Shown: piece after piece, positions 25,068 through 37,829 of the stretch
Layout: each line of letters starts with the position of its first letter
Position numbering within the stretch: the stretch's first letter is position 1
NCBI GenBank assembly: GCA_051294375.1
Contig: CM119263.1
Span: 18,562,628-18,626,627, forward strand
DNA: 64,000 nucleotides
Direction: 5' to 3'
Source: Paraspadella gotoi
Lineage: Eukaryota; Chaetognatha
Notes under the pieces: model-generated
Seen by the model: only the letters and a program-made list of their open reading frames with translations
Told to the model about the DNA's origin: nothing
Database searches by the model: none
Program-made: the position numbers and the translations under genes

Positions 25068-25102
<35 letters not shown>

Positions 25103-25110
25103 AGACGACG
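25068..25110. repeat. (GAC)n trinucleotide tract
   Basis: A near-perfect GAC/ACG run. A GTC-rich tract of the complementary motif follows about 50 bases downstream. Confidence 0.95.
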
Positions 25111-25154
25111 CCTACAAGGGCTTCCAGCGATTCAATGAAGTCGCTGGGGGATTT

Positions 25155-25440
25155 CGTCGTCCTTGTCGTCATCGTCCTCGTCTCCGCTGTGAATCGGCGG
25201 CGCGTGACTCATTTGTGACTCGTTATTCACGGTCGTCTTCTTCGTTGTCGTCGTCTTAGTCGCCTTCGTCGTCTTCATCTAGGTCGTCGTCGTACGTCGA
25301 CGTATGTCGTCATGTTCATCGTCGTCGTCATCGGCATCGTCTTCTTCGTCGTCTTCGTCTCTGTCGTCGTCGTCGAGTTCGCCGTCTTCATTATCGTCGT
25401 CGCCGTTGTCGTCTTCGTCGTCGCCGACGTCGCACTTCCG
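25155..25440. repeat. Interrupted GTC-rich tract
   Basis: GTC triplets alternate with TTC, ATC and GCC over nearly 300 bases. Several frames stay open through it, giving poly-Ser or poly-Val; I regard these as repeat artefacts. Confidence 0.85.
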
Positions 25441-26108
25441 GCGCCGATTTTCTTTGCCGATGAAGCGAAAAAAAAGTTGGTTCGGGTGAGGATTAGGAAA
25501 TCATCATTTAGCGTCTGGCCTTAGAAGGAGGATTTTAGGAAGAGATGCGAGGCTAAAAGAATTTTTTTTCTGAAAAGAAGGGTAAGTATTTAATAAAGAA
25601 AAATAATTTTTTGACAGGGTAAGGATTTTCAAAATGTCGGTGACTCGAATCAAAAGAGAATTGGAACGCGAAGACGTTTAATTAGATTGGATTCTTTAGA
25701 AATTCTCTCATCTCTCTTCTCCTCTCTGCTTCCGACTCCATCTCCTCGTCTCATCTCTCCTCAGTCTCTCCTCTCCTCTCCGTCTCTCTCTCCTTCCTCT
25801 CTCCTCCGTGAACCTCACGACATTATACCAGCATTACCGAACACCCGGTCCTTCGCTAAAACCCAGCCCGACCAAGAGTCACAACACACGTACGACCATC
25901 GCCGTCCCACCTCCCACAACCCGCAAGAGGATCATACTTACCACGCGTGAACACCCCGCAACCAGCCGAAACGCGAGATAGGCGCGAACCCCTGGTCATT
26001 CTCCTCGTTGTCTCTTTCGGACCAGAAGTCGTTGGTCCGAACGAAGGGTCTCGTTTTTTCCCTAACCTCGTTACGTTTTGTCCGCCGAATTTCTCCTCTC
26101 GTCGCATC

Positions 26109-26139
26109 CTCTCTCTCTCTCTCACTCTTCTTCTCTCTC

Positions 26140-26172
<33 letters not shown>

Positions 26173-26192
26173 CTCATCTCTTTCTCTCTCTT

Positions 26193-26224
<32 letters not shown>

Positions 26225-26235
26225 CCTCTCTCTCC
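26109..26235. repeat. CT/TTTCTC compound microsatellite
   Basis: CT dinucleotides, with a TTTCTCTC subrepeat at about 26179-26210. Confidence 0.93.
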
Positions 26236-26466
26236 TCAATACGAATATATATCTCTTTTTCTTTTCAACGTTGAGTCATCGTCGGCCGGGTAAGGCCAGA
26301 GGCGTCGTCCAATAGGTTCGTTCTTTCGTCCCTCAGTCCGTTTGTTCCCTTTTCCCGGTGGCTTTATGATCGCCGGTTCCCTTTCATTGTTAGCGAGTAC
26401 CACGTTTATCGATAACTCGGGCGTCCGACATTTCGGAGAAATCCACTCGAGCGGTTTCCTTTTTGA

Positions 26467-26535
26467 TCACGTGACTATATTTTCTGCGCTGCTTTCTACA
26501 ATCTTCTTTCCTGTTACGCGATTCCGGTCACGTGA
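26467..26535. promoter_or_regulatory. Second pair of TCACGTGA palindromes
   Basis: TCACGTGA at 26467-26474 and 26528-26535, 61 bases apart, in sequence of balanced composition between microsatellites. A candidate E-box enhancer; its role is inferred from the motif alone. Confidence 0.3.
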
Positions 26536-28558
26536 TGCATGAGCCTTTTTTCGGCAGAAAAAAAAGCTCGACTCTTATCGACAGCGGAAATTCGTCCGTT
26601 GCCGTATTTAGATCTGAGTGCCGCGGCGGCGGCGGCGGTGGCGGAGGCGGCGGTGGCAGCGACGGTCACGTCGATTGTCGACTTCCGGTTTGGCGATCGA
26701 CCTTTGACCCTCGAACGTGCGCTTACTTCTTTTTTTAGATGAAAGAGAGAAATATAAGAGAGAGAAAAATATTAAGTTTCGCTGCAAACGCTTCCCGCTT
26801 TTTTTCCTTTTTTTCGAGATCTTGCTCCTAATCTTTACGCTGCATTGTTGAAATATTATTTTCGTTTTCCGTTCCGCCAATTTTTTGACGTTTTTTGACG
26901 GTTTTAGTGTAAAACCACTTTCACAGAACAGTAATAGTAAAAGCTGATGTTTTTATTTCAATTTTCTTACTTTTAATAACATTTTTTAAACACATCTTAA
27001 GGGGACCCAGTGATAAAAATGATATCATAAGCTTAAGGGTCTATCATCAAAGGAATTTGAATGGTGATAGTCATTAATTTTTCTTTGCACGGGAAAGTGG
27101 CAAAAAAATTCCTATCTCTTATTATAGCGGAAAGAAAAATTTAATAATTATGAAAAAAACATTTAATTGACCCTACCTAAATATTTATATAATCCATTAT
27201 GTCCGCTCCTAGAGAAAGAACAAGGAAAAGAAAGAATGAAAGAGAATAAGAAAAGGAAAGAAAGAAAAGAGAAAAAGAAAGAAAGGGAAAGAAAAGAAAA
27301 AAGAAAGAAGGAAAAAGATAACAACAAACTGAACAAGAATATCAAAAGGAAAAGACCATCTCTTACATTCAATGCGTTTTCCGCTACGATTTACAAAATC
27401 ATTAAAAACTACAATCTAAACAAAGAAATCGTCTCAAACAAATAAAATTGAGACGACGAACAAAAGGAGGAAAAAGAAGAAAAGATATAGTACGTGAAGG
27501 GGCAAGACCTCGTTACGTATAACACTGAGAGGAATCGGGAAAGGAATAAAAGTGCAGGAGCGGAATAAACGCGATTAGACGGATAACACAGCCGAGGAGA
27601 CGTCGAGAAGAATTTACGGATTTGAAGAGCTCGAAAAAGGAATTTCCAGATATTCAGAATGGAAAAAATTTGCCTATAAAAATTTTTGCGAAACCGCCAG
27701 AAGGGAAATGTAAATCGGGGGTGTGGGGACGGAAACAATGAAAATACGTTGTTAGTTCCTTTATTTGTTCTGGGATTATAATTATTTAAGGGACCAATGT
27801 GACAGGGGGGGTGGGTTATTAAATTAGGTAAAAATTTAAATTAAAAAAAGTTGAAAACGATAAACATTTGACCCTTAACTTTAAGTTGGTTTCGTGGACC
27901 ATATAATTTTTTCCTTTTTATCATTTGGGAAAGTTATGTTAAAAAACGAATTGTATAATTTAAAATCAGCGAGCTTAACATTTTCTTGTAAAAATTTGGT
28001 AAGAGAAAAATTTTTTTTCACGTTTAAATTTTTTTCCAAAAAGGAGTAAGATCTAATTTTAAAAAGATTTTCAGCTTTATTACAAAAATTTTATAGAAAA
28101 AAAAACTAGAGAAAGTATCCAAATTTAATGGTTTACCATGATGATTTTATTTAAACTTTCTTTTCAAATTGCATTCTGTAATTGGACTAATGAAAATAAA
28201 CTCTTAAGACTAGGGACGGTAATTATAAATATAAAAAAAAAAGAGAAAAGGTTCTTTTTTTTGTCTGCTAAAATTTTTAATTATATTTATAATGAATCAA
28301 TAGGTTTTAAATACATTTAAGGATGAATATGAATATTAAGTTAAATTATTACAGTTTTTTGTTTTGTGTAAGAATAGATGAAAATGTATGGTGTTGATTT
28401 GTCTGCTTTTTAAAGTAAAATATAAAAATCAAGAAAAATATTAGTCTTGTAAAGCCTGGTTCAATCGTAGGCTTCAAACCCTAAGGAACTTTTGCCTTGT
28501 ACAGTAAAAATAAAAAGAATTGGAATTTAGTAAAAAATACTTTCTAATGCAAAAATAA

Positions 28559-28583
28559 NNNNNNNNNNNNNNNNNNNNNNNNN
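28559..28583. other. Assembly gap of exactly 25 N
   Basis: One of five gaps of this exact length. It separates AT-rich sequence on the left from GC-richer sequence on the right. Confidence 0.99.
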
Positions 28584-28787
28584 AAAAGCACCTTACCACC
28601 CAGCACCAGTCACCAAACTCGTGGCACCACTCTTCACTACACATTGTGCTTTCCCCGAACCACAGCGATTGGTATTTTTAAACAATGCTTGAGGCCACAA
28701 CTTGGTTCACAGCATTTCGGCACCCCTTAAGGCCACCATGCCAACGCCACCCCACGAATCACCGCAAAGCTTCGGCGCTCAACTGCA

Positions 28788-28950
28788 GATAAGGAACGCC
28801 GTGCACAGCGAGTGGGCGCCGATGTCCACGCTAGATAAGCGGCGTCGCCCAATCAATAGTTCACGATGACACTCCGTGATAATGTGGATTACCCAATCAC
28901 CGAGTTCGAGATGACATCTTGTGATAAGGGTGGATTGCTCAATCAGAACC
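28788..28950. repeat. 45-bp tandem repeat with GATAAG and CCAATCA
   Basis: Units begin at 28788, 28834, 28878 and 28923, 44-46 bases apart, each starting GATAA. The second and third share CCCAATCA, then a GTTC, then GATGACA; the first is the most diverged and the fourth is partial (GATAAGGGTGGATTGCTCAATCA). The motifs match GATA-factor and CCAAT-box consensus sequences, so a regulatory role is possible. A plain satellite is equally possible. Confidence 0.7.
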
Positions 28951-28995
28951 ACTTGGGAGGGAAAATCAGAGAAGGAGAGAGATAAGGGGAAACCG

Positions 28996-29238
28996 ACTGG
29001 TCTTCCGCGTCGTCGTCGTCGTCATCGTCGTCGTCGTCGTCGTCGGAGGTTTCGACTTCATAAGTCGTTGTTACCGTCATCATCCTCGTTCTCGATAATT
29101 GTAAACAAAGAATCCGAGGCTGCTATACTTCAATTTGGATTTCTAAATCCCGGACTCAGTTCTTTTCATGGATGTCGCAAATTTTTCTGTGTGATTACCG
29201 AGTGATTTTTCTTTCCTCGTTGTTGGTGTTGTGTGTGA

Positions 29239-29271
<33 letters not shown>

Positions 29272-29274
29272 TGT
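28996..29274. repeat. Two GTC/CGT trinucleotide tracts
   Basis: Dense (CGT)n at about 28996-29045 and 29238-29274, in the same orientation, separated by mixed sequence. Confidence 0.88.
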
Positions 29275-29649
29275 CCCATCTGGTACGTCTTGAAAATGGA
29301 AAATCTACGTGAATCGTTACTGTCGTTTACTTTCACGACAGGGAGAGAGAAGGAGAGAGACGAATAGTATAGAGAGGGGGAAGAGGGGGAGATAGGAAAA
29401 AAAAAACTCGCTAAGTACTTTGTAACTTTTTCCCCTTTTCCTCTCGATCTCACAAGCCGAAGACCCAAGATTCTCATTTGCATACGATAGTAGGAAACGC
29501 TCTGCGGCTTCTCTGCGTTACAATTGTGGATTATATTATCTTATTATATATAAGAGGCTGCCCCCCCCCCCCATACCCACACCGACGCGCGCGAGCGACG
29601 CTACGCGAGCGCGAGGCGAGCAGCGAGCGCGCCGAGCAGGCGAGCATAG

Positions 29650-29831
29650 CAACGCCAGCTGTGATCGTGGACTGTAATCGAGATCAAAGGGCGACCCAGA
29701 GAGGGAGACGTTGAGTTTATGACATTGCTCGAATAACCAGCCTGCGGGCCATGACGCGCCCTCGAGTCGCCTCGACGGGCGGAAGTGAAGCGGCACAGGG
29801 CGAAGCCGGGTGCAGAGCGGTTGGGAGAGAC

Positions 29832-29876
<45 letters not shown>

Positions 29877-30560
29877 GGAGGAGAGAGAGGGAGAGAGAGG
29901 GAGAGAGAGAGGCGTGCGTGGCGGACGTAATTGTGATTTCCTTCTCTCTTCCCTCTCTGGTTGGCCGCCGTGAGTTACTACTTGTGAAGCCCGATGAAGG
30001 CGGAGGGAGAAGTCGAGGGGGGTGGAGGAGAATAGAGGGTGGAGGGTGGTGGCAGTGGGTGATGGTGATAGGTAGGACAGGGGTGGGTCCCGACGCGTAG
30101 CAGAGAGGGAAGGGCGACCATCCAGCTCCTCCCTCGGAGGAAGGCACGCGAATGGCTGAGGAGGCAGGGTCTTAAGGGTTAAGGCTTTTATTTACGCGAG
30201 CGAAGAGGGCAGTCCGAAGAATGTCAGAAAGGTCGGACATAATAAATAAACCTGAGCTCTCCCTGCCATTTACCACTCGCAGTGTAATTCAAAATTTCAG
30301 CGTAGGCTTTAGCCTGTTTACATTTTGCTGTCTTTTCTTTCTTCTTTCTCACAAGAAGCCTTGGCCCAAATAATGATTGTTTACATTGACTGCCGTATCG
30401 ATCATCTATCGATAGGCTGAAATTATTTGTCATTTAATTAAAGACTCTTATTGTGTTACGAAAGAGGCCACACCATCTATCTACAAGGAAGTACTCTTGT
30501 TATATACCAAGCACTCTCACCCTCCAGCCATAATCGTTATAATGAAATGATGATGATTTA
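29650..30560. repeat. Tandem duplication, copy A
   Basis: It shares order and content with 30733-31640: the CCAGCTGTGATCGTGGACTG start, GAGTCGCCTCGACGGGCGG, a GA tract, GGTGGGTCCCGACGCGTAGC, TTTAGCCTGTTTACATTTTG and finally CATAATCGTTATAATG. The copies differ by many one- and two-base indels scattered throughout. It ends at a 25-N gap. Confidence 0.88.
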
Positions 30561-30585
30561 NNNNNNNNNNNNNNNNNNNNNNNNN
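30561..30585. other. Assembly gap of exactly 25 N
   Basis: It lies between the two copies of the 0.9-kb duplication. Confidence 0.99.
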
Positions 30586-30732
30586 GGGTGAGCCGACCGA
30601 AGAGAGAGGCAGAGAGAGAGAGAGAAGAAGAGAGAGACGAAGACGACGCCGACAGAGGAGAGAAGAGAGAGAGAGAGAGCCGAGAGAGAGAGAGAGAGAG
30701 AAGAAGAGAGAGGAGAGAGAGAAAATAGCAGA

Positions 30733-31640
30733 ACCAGCTGTGATCGTGGACTGTTCGAGATTTTCAAAGAGGCGAACAGAGAGGAGACGTTGAGTTATGG
30801 ACATCTGCTCGAATCCGCATGGCGGGCCATGCGCCGCTCGAGTCGCCTCGACGGGCGGGAAGTGAGCGGTCCAACGGAGCGAGCGGGTAAGGACGGTTGG
30901 GAGAGAGAGAGAGAGAGAGAAGAGAAGAGAGAGAGAGAGAGAGAGAAGAGAGAGAGGAGAACGGAGAGAGAGAGAGGGAGAGAGGAGAGAGAGAGGCGTG
31001 CGTTGGCGGACGGTAATGTGATTTTCCTTCCCCCTCTCTTGGTATGGCGGCCAGTGGTTTATACTTGATGAGCCGATGAAGCGCGAGGGAGAAGTCGAGG
31101 GCGGTGGAAGGAGAATAGAGGGTGGAGGGTTGGTGGACGTGGGTGATGGTGAATGCAGGTAGGGAACGGGGTGGGTCCCGACGCGTAGCAGAGGGGAAGG
31201 GGCGACCATCCAGCTCCATCACTCGAGGAGAGGGCCACCGGATTGGCTCGAGGAGGAGGGTTATAGGGTTAAGGCTATCGGAGCGAAGGGCAGGTCCGAA
31301 GAATGATCAGAAAGGTCGGGACATAATAAAATCCTGAGCCTCCCTGCATTTACCTCGTCAGTGATATTCCAAATTTTACGTAGCTTTAGCCTGTTTACAT
31401 TTTGCTGTCTTTTCTTTCTTCTTCTCACAAGAAGCCTTGGCCCTAAAATATATTTTTTACATTGACTGACGATCGGATCTCTATCGGATAGGCGAAATTA
31501 AATCTTTTAATGTTCATTAAACGCTCCTTAATTGATGTTACGAAAAGAGGCAACACCATAATTATCAAGGATCTCTTGTTATCAACTCAGACTTCACCAA
31601 TCTCCAGTCATAATCGTTATAATGATGATATGATTTGTTG
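30733..31640. repeat. Tandem duplication, copy B
   Basis: Counterpart of 29650-30560, about 1.08 kb downstream. The dense indel differences, including in single-copy-looking sequence, suggest an assembly artefact from noisy reads rather than an old duplication. Confidence 0.88.
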
Positions 31641-32015
31641 ACATAATTTCTTTTCGTCATATTCTTTTAATTTCTCTGTCGTGATTAAAAATAGGTGATA
31701 GTAGACGAAATTAAAAAGAGCGAATGACCTCAGAAATGGTCACTGTTGGTCAGCCCTTTGATGATTACAGAAGGAAGAGAGTAAACAAGGTTGAGGTCGC
31801 GACTGGTGACGACAAGTTTCTCTCTCCCGACGCGGCGAGTGACGCTGTGCGCACAGGCTTATGCTTGGCGTCGTCAACGCGGCGTCGTCGTGTCGGCTCA
31901 CCAGCAGACCGGTCCACTTCGGGCCGCGTGCTCGGCCGCCGCACAAGCTTAGCCTAGAGTCAGGGGGTGGGGGAGCGAGGATTTTCCGGTCTTCTTTTTT
32001 TTTATTTCTTCTTTT
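31637..32015. repeat. Second tandem duplication, copy C
   Basis: Starts TGTTGACATAATTTCTTTTC and runs through AAAAAGAGCGAATGACC, GGTTGAGGTCGCGA and AAGCTTAGCCTAGAGTCAGG. The same order recurs at 32021-32395 with many indels. Confidence 0.88.
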
Positions 32016-32020
32016 TTTCT

Positions 32021-32395
32021 TGTTGACATAATTTCTTTTCGTCAATATTCTATTTAATTTCTCTGTCGTGCATTAAAAAAAATAGGTGAGTAGAACGATT
32101 AAAAAGAGCGAATGACCCTCACGAAATGGTCACTTTGGTCAGCCGTTGATGATTAAAAGAAGGAAGAGAGTAACAAGGGTTGAGGTCGCGATGGTGACCA
32201 CAAAGTATATCTCTCTCTCGCGCGCGAGTGACCGCACCGGCTTATGACTGGCGCTCGTCAAACGCGGCCGTCGTCGTGTCCGCCACGCAAAGCCGTCACT
32301 CGGGGCCGTCTCGCCGGCCCAAAGCTTAAGCCTGAGTCAGGGGGGTGGAGGCGAGGAATTTCCGTCTCTTTTTTTTTTTCTTGTGTGTTTTCGAT
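32021..32395. repeat. Second tandem duplication, copy D
   Basis: Counterpart of copy C, directly adjacent with no gap between. It differs mainly by small insertions and deletions, for example AAGCTTAAGCCTGAGTCAGG against the C version. Confidence 0.88.
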
Positions 32396-33264
32396 AGACG
32401 GAAAGTTGCGACATGTTAATATATCTATATCACTTTCATATTTACAAATTTCGATACTTATTTTTCATTATTTCAAAACTATTTCTTGTCAAGTTCTTTC
32501 CTCGACTAATTACTCTGAAAATTCTTCTCAATTTAGCGTTTCTCCCTGACCGACCCTTCTCCAATTCCCCCACTTTCTAATCCGCCACCCTATCTTTCTG
32601 ACGCATCCCCTTTTTCCCTCTATCCCCCTCTCCCCGCCCTCCCGTCAGAAGTGGATTAAGGTTTCCTCGAATCGTGACAGGTCCGGTCGCGATCGGGATT
32701 TTTTTTTCGTGGCGAGAGCGAGGGGGCGGGGGCGGTAGGGTGATCCGTGACAGGTCCGAACGCGATCGGTTTTTCTTGATGGGCGGCGTTCGGTGAATTC
32801 CACGCCAAATCAGAGACGACTTCGTGTGACTTGGCGTCAGTGTTTCGGCGTCAGGATGAAAGGGTGACTGTCGCTTTATGTTGTTCGTACATACCAAGAC
32901 GATCACGCGATGAGTGATAAATAAAGATCCGCGATTAGACTGCGTGAGAGCTGTTTTGGATAGCTTTCTTTTCAGTAGATTCTATGACATCTGCTTTCGA
33001 AACTGAATCGACTTAGGCATAGGAAACTTTGTGTAGTTTAGCATCTGTTTCAAAGTTTGATTGGGGCATTTTATTAGCCTCTTGCTTTGTCTAAAGCTTC
33101 AAAGAGAGAGATTTAATTAAAAGCCATAGAATTCATCAATGAAAAGAAATCTAGGAGATTTGGTTGGCAAAAGTGAAATGTAGACCGAAAGGAAAACAAA
33201 AAAAGAGACGAAAAGATAAAAAAGAAGGAAAAAGAAAAAAGGATAGGATTGAGAAAGAAAATAA

Positions 33265-33370
<106 letters not shown>

Positions 33371-33755
33371 AAATAGACATGAAGAGGGATTAAAAAGAAG
33401 AAAGGAGAAAAAAGCACAAGCAGTCGGGAAAGTAAGCGAGCAAACATGAAATTAGCTGAAGATGAAAAAACAATAATGAACGAGGAAAAAGAAATGAGAA
33501 AAATGAAAATCAGCTTAGGAGTCAGCAATGGACGAAATGAGAAAACGGTAAAGAAAAGCGATCAAAGATAAGAGAGAAAAAGAAAAGAAAAGAAAAGAAA
33601 AGAAAAGACAGAGAAGAAAAGAGGCGGAAATTTCTTCGTTTCCTCGCGTCGATTCGGAGGAAAATCGAACGGAAGCGACGATGACGAAGGCGAAAGAAAA
33701 AAATGTAGAGCGAAACCCGAAAGCTTCGTCGCGCCATTTGCATGACCCGATGGCG

Positions 33756-33760
<5 letters not shown>

Positions 33761-33817
<57 letters not shown>
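33761..33817. repeat. (CT)n microsatellite
   Basis: A pure dinucleotide tract of about 57 bases. Confidence 0.97.
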
Positions 33818-33819
<2 letters not shown>

Positions 33820-35600
33820 CTCAAGGACGGGGAGGTGCTTCGCTCGCAGTAAACATCGTCGCTCGTTTCTCGCGCAACGAATTCGGCTTCATTCATCTCG
33901 ATGCCCCGGATGAGAAAATGAATAAAAAAACACGAAGGACATCAGGTTCATGAGGATGTAAGCGGAAACACTCAGACTCCCCGTATGTAACCGATGAAGG
34001 TCGGTTTTTACCATTTATTTTTCCATCTGATATCGATACGCCCCAAACACACTTTTCAGTGTGATCAAATATTTGTTAATTCATATAAAATTTCATTAAA
34101 TCGGTCCGTAGCGGAAAAACTCGGAACCTGATCAATTGTTCCATGAATTGAGCTTCTCTTTAAAGGATTAATTATCTTGCATGCCTACAGAACATGACTA
34201 AATTTTAACATTTACCGCACTGCAAATGTTTATGCTCTAAAAGTCCTATAATTGAAGTTGATTGTTAATGCTAGTGATTTTCCTGGGTGATTTAGAAAAA
34301 AATTTTAATGGGACATAAAAATCGTGTTATTTTTCGACATTAACTTTTGTACTGCAACATGCAAATTACATTAAAGCTTCTTTTGGTTTCTTATTTGTTT
34401 AAACCCAAAAAAAAAACCGCGAGTTTTTGCTTTTACAAACAAAAACGATCCATAATCCCATCGAAAGTAATCGTCGAAAAGCCCCGGATGTCGATCGTGA
34501 ACTATGCCCCTTTACCGATCCCCGGATGTAACTAAAATGATCGTTCGAGCCGGCCCTCTAGCGAGAGAAGGAAGCCATTTTTCTCGCTTTGGTCTGAGTC
34601 GTTTGTGGCTGAACCGACAAACGAAATCCTTTTACTGGTCGACGCAGGAAACAAATGGATCGAAAGGCTTAATCGCTCGCCCGATCCGAGCTGAATATTC
34701 GTAAATCGTAATGTCGTTCCTATTTTTGGATTTAATATTAAATAGAACAAGTATGGTGGCTCTGAATAATCAAGGTAGTATTAGAAAAAGGGTACTTTTT
34801 CTCACCAAATAAGTGAATAACGATGATTTACTCAAGCAATAATATTCCTTACTTTTTTAAAGCTATAATTTGGTCCCTTTAATCTATGGTTTAAATACCG
34901 CTCGAGCGTGAGGAGCGGTTAAAACTCTAAACGAAAAATTTTGTTTTTCTTGGTCACCTCTCACGATACAGTTTCGACGCGGGTGATTTATCGGAATCTA
35001 CGCCCGACGAAATTGGGTCAAAAGGTTCGACGACGTCTAGACGCTAATTTGCGATGGATTTTGTCGGTCGCGCTTTGCCGAGAATCGCCTGGTCAAATTG
35101 AAATGAATGGAAGGGAATTAAAGCGATTGGGACCGGTAATGGATGAGATCGATTCAATTCCTTTTCTTTAATCGCTTCTGGATCCGAATCAAGCTTCAAT
35201 GGTTTTCGTTGCAATTCGCCAAACGATTTGTTCAGATCGGTCAAACAGTTATTTGAGAGATTGCCCGATGTTCATTTATTTGTTCCTCGTTGATCGTTGT
35301 CTCCTTTGTTTCAATTTGAGTCACTTCGCTACGCTTCCTGCCACTCCTTCGAGTTTCCGACGATTCCTCGGGAGCCACTTTGCCAATCTCGGTGCCAGGC
35401 GGCGTGATTGGGTGACACTTTGCTCCTTTCCCCGGCGCCGCTCGGTCGTCTCTTTGCGATTCCTTCGACCGAGACGAACTCTTGTCACTTTTTCGGCGCG
35501 CGGTCTCCTTCGCCGATTCGCGTAGCACCGCGGCGCGTCTCGATTCGTCGCCGCGCGTCACCCCCATATTCGCTTTGTGGGGATCTCGAGTCGTCGTGCG

Positions 35601-35686
<86 letters not shown>
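35601..35686. repeat. (TC)n microsatellite, interrupted once
   Basis: Two TC runs separated by GCTCTCC; a GA run (35806-35847) follows about 120 bases downstream in the opposite sense. Confidence 0.95.
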
Positions 35687-35689
<3 letters not shown>

Positions 35690-35801
35690 TGACAAATTGA
35701 ATGACAAGCCGAGAGCGAAATTTGAATAAATAAATTTCCCCTGGAGAATCGACAAGAGAGAAAGAGAGAGATAGAGAAATTCGATTTCGAACCTTTGAGG
35801 G

Positions 35802-35846
<45 letters not shown>

Positions 35847-36540
35847 ACGCCAATTGAAGTGTTTCCCTGAGGCGTTTTATTTTAACCGTATTATATAATT
35901 CGTTTTTTTTTCACGTTTTTTATAGTATTATTTCCGTCCCTGGAGAGTTAACTTTGCATGACTTTTTTTCGACGTCCAAAAGTAAAAATGGTTAGGCCGT
36001 CGTGTTGTCAACCGGAAGGTCAAAGGTTCTCGACCGAGTCGGCAGTCGACTTTTAAACGCTCTCTCCCGGCCGAATTCCGACGAGCGAATGAGAAAAAAA
36101 AAAGATAAAGAGACGATTCGAGCGGGAGACTGCCTGTGGGAGGAAAGGGGAATAACGTAGCAGGAAACATAACTAGCGATGGACTCTGAGTGAGAGGGAG
36201 CAGCCAGTGAACAATAAAGTTATCGGAGTGAGAGCGAGTCACCGGACTGAAAAGGGTGACTGTGACGAAGGGAGGGCGAGGGAGACGGAACCCGAGAGCG
36301 ACAGAGAGTGTGAGAGGAGTATAGGAAATTCGCTGACGTCGGCCGTCGCGTATCCCGACGCCACGTAGTACAACGCCTGCCTTGAAGTATTTACGAGAGT
36401 TGTGACGTTTTTGTGTCGTTGGCGCGGCAACGGCGGCGGCGGCTGAGCGGTGCCAGCGACATATATTTGACGCGCTGCGTCGTTATTCGCCAAACCGAGC
36501 CGGTTTCTCTCTAGAGTTCTGCTCTAGGGGCAAAGAATAA

Positions 36541-36896
36541 AAAAAAAGACGAAGGGACAAGAATGAAATTCATTCGAACCGCAATCGGCGAAAAATATGC
36601 AAACTCTCGGCGTTCGTTTTCCATGCGCAGTATTTGAGAGAGAGAGCGAGAGATGAGAGAGCGAGAGAACATAGCACGAGAGAGAGAGAGAGAGATGAGG
36701 AGAGATGAGGAAGAGAGGAGAGAGACGAGGAGAGAGAGAACTGAATTGAATGCAGGAGACGAAAATAAATTCTGCGGCGGAGTGAAATGCGAGAGAAAGA
36801 GAAAAGAGACAAAAAGCACGGGAGAGGAGTGGCATTTAGGAGGGCCGCATAAAAAAAGGTCATCCATGCGCTAAATGGTATCGAGCTGCCGTCGGC
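36541..36896. repeat. Dispersed duplication, copy E
   Basis: Shared with 39880-40220: GAATGAAATTCATTCGAACC, GCAATCGGCGAAA, a GA-rich block, GAAAATAAATTCTGCGGCGG and GTCATCCATGC...AAATGG...ATCGAGCTG. Many small indels separate the copies. This copy stops at a 25-N gap. Confidence 0.88.
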
Positions 36897-36921
36897 NNNN
36901 NNNNNNNNNNNNNNNNNNNNN
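36897..36921. other. Assembly gap of exactly 25 N
   Basis: It truncates copy E; 2.96 kb of different sequence then precedes copy F. Confidence 0.99.
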
Positions 36922-37829
36922 GTTTTGAAAACTTTGAGAGTTCTCTCAAATGTTTAATGGTTAATGGTTATTAGCGACTATGTGAAATAATATGAAAATG
37001 AAAATAATTTTTAAATTTTGCTTATCAATTTTTTTTTTATAGATTCCTGATTAGAGCTTTAAAAGTGTAGATTAAAGGTATATTAAATTACAACTTTTTT
37101 TTTTGTTTTATTTATTGAAAAATAAAAAAAAATAAAATTCCGCCAGATAATGATGATGATGATAATTTTTTAAGTTTCTATTTTTAACTAATTTATTGTC
37201 AAAATTTGTAAAAATATATTTAGTACTAACTTTCAATTTAACTCTTAAGCTCTACCAAGAACCCTGTTAATTATTTCCGTGGTTTTCAAGCTTTCCAAAA
37301 AATCGTTGCTCTTTTTTGCCTAAACGTTTACTATATATCGAAGTGAAGAAACTTACCTTTGTGAGAGAAAGTAAGAATTATTATTAGTATTGTTCCAAGC
37401 TTTACGAAGCGTGAAGCAGGTTTGTTTTTAATGTTTTGTTTTTACTGATTTTTAGTATTAATTAAGGTTTTTTATTAATTCGTTTTATTATCTTTTATAG
37501 TCAGTCGTTCAATGCGCTTCCATGCGTTTCTATGTCGTCAATGCCGTTCAATGGCCTTTCAATGCCGGTATCAATGCCGTTTTGTTATCTCAATCTTGCT
37601 TCTACATTTTGTGTTTGATTAACAATGTAAATTACTTCGGACATTATTTCGGGACTCTCCTCTCTTCTTTCTCTCTCTCATCTCTCTCGTCTCTCTTTGC
37701 AATTGCACGATCCTTATGCTCATTTTCTGCTCTCTCTCTCTCTTTTGCCAATTGCGACGATCCTATGCTCATCTTTTCTGCTCTCTCTCTCTACTCTCTC
37801 CTCTCTCTGCTCATAAATAATAAGATTTC

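Noticed and set aside
28449-28475. Possible tRNA-derived B-box (GGTTCAATCG)
   Set aside because: No A-box, acceptor stem or cloverleaf could be built around it.
29536-30147. 203-codon minus-strand frame
   Set aside because: It lies over a GA tract and a poly-C run. In the parallel copy 1 kb downstream the frame is broken by indels, so it is not maintained.
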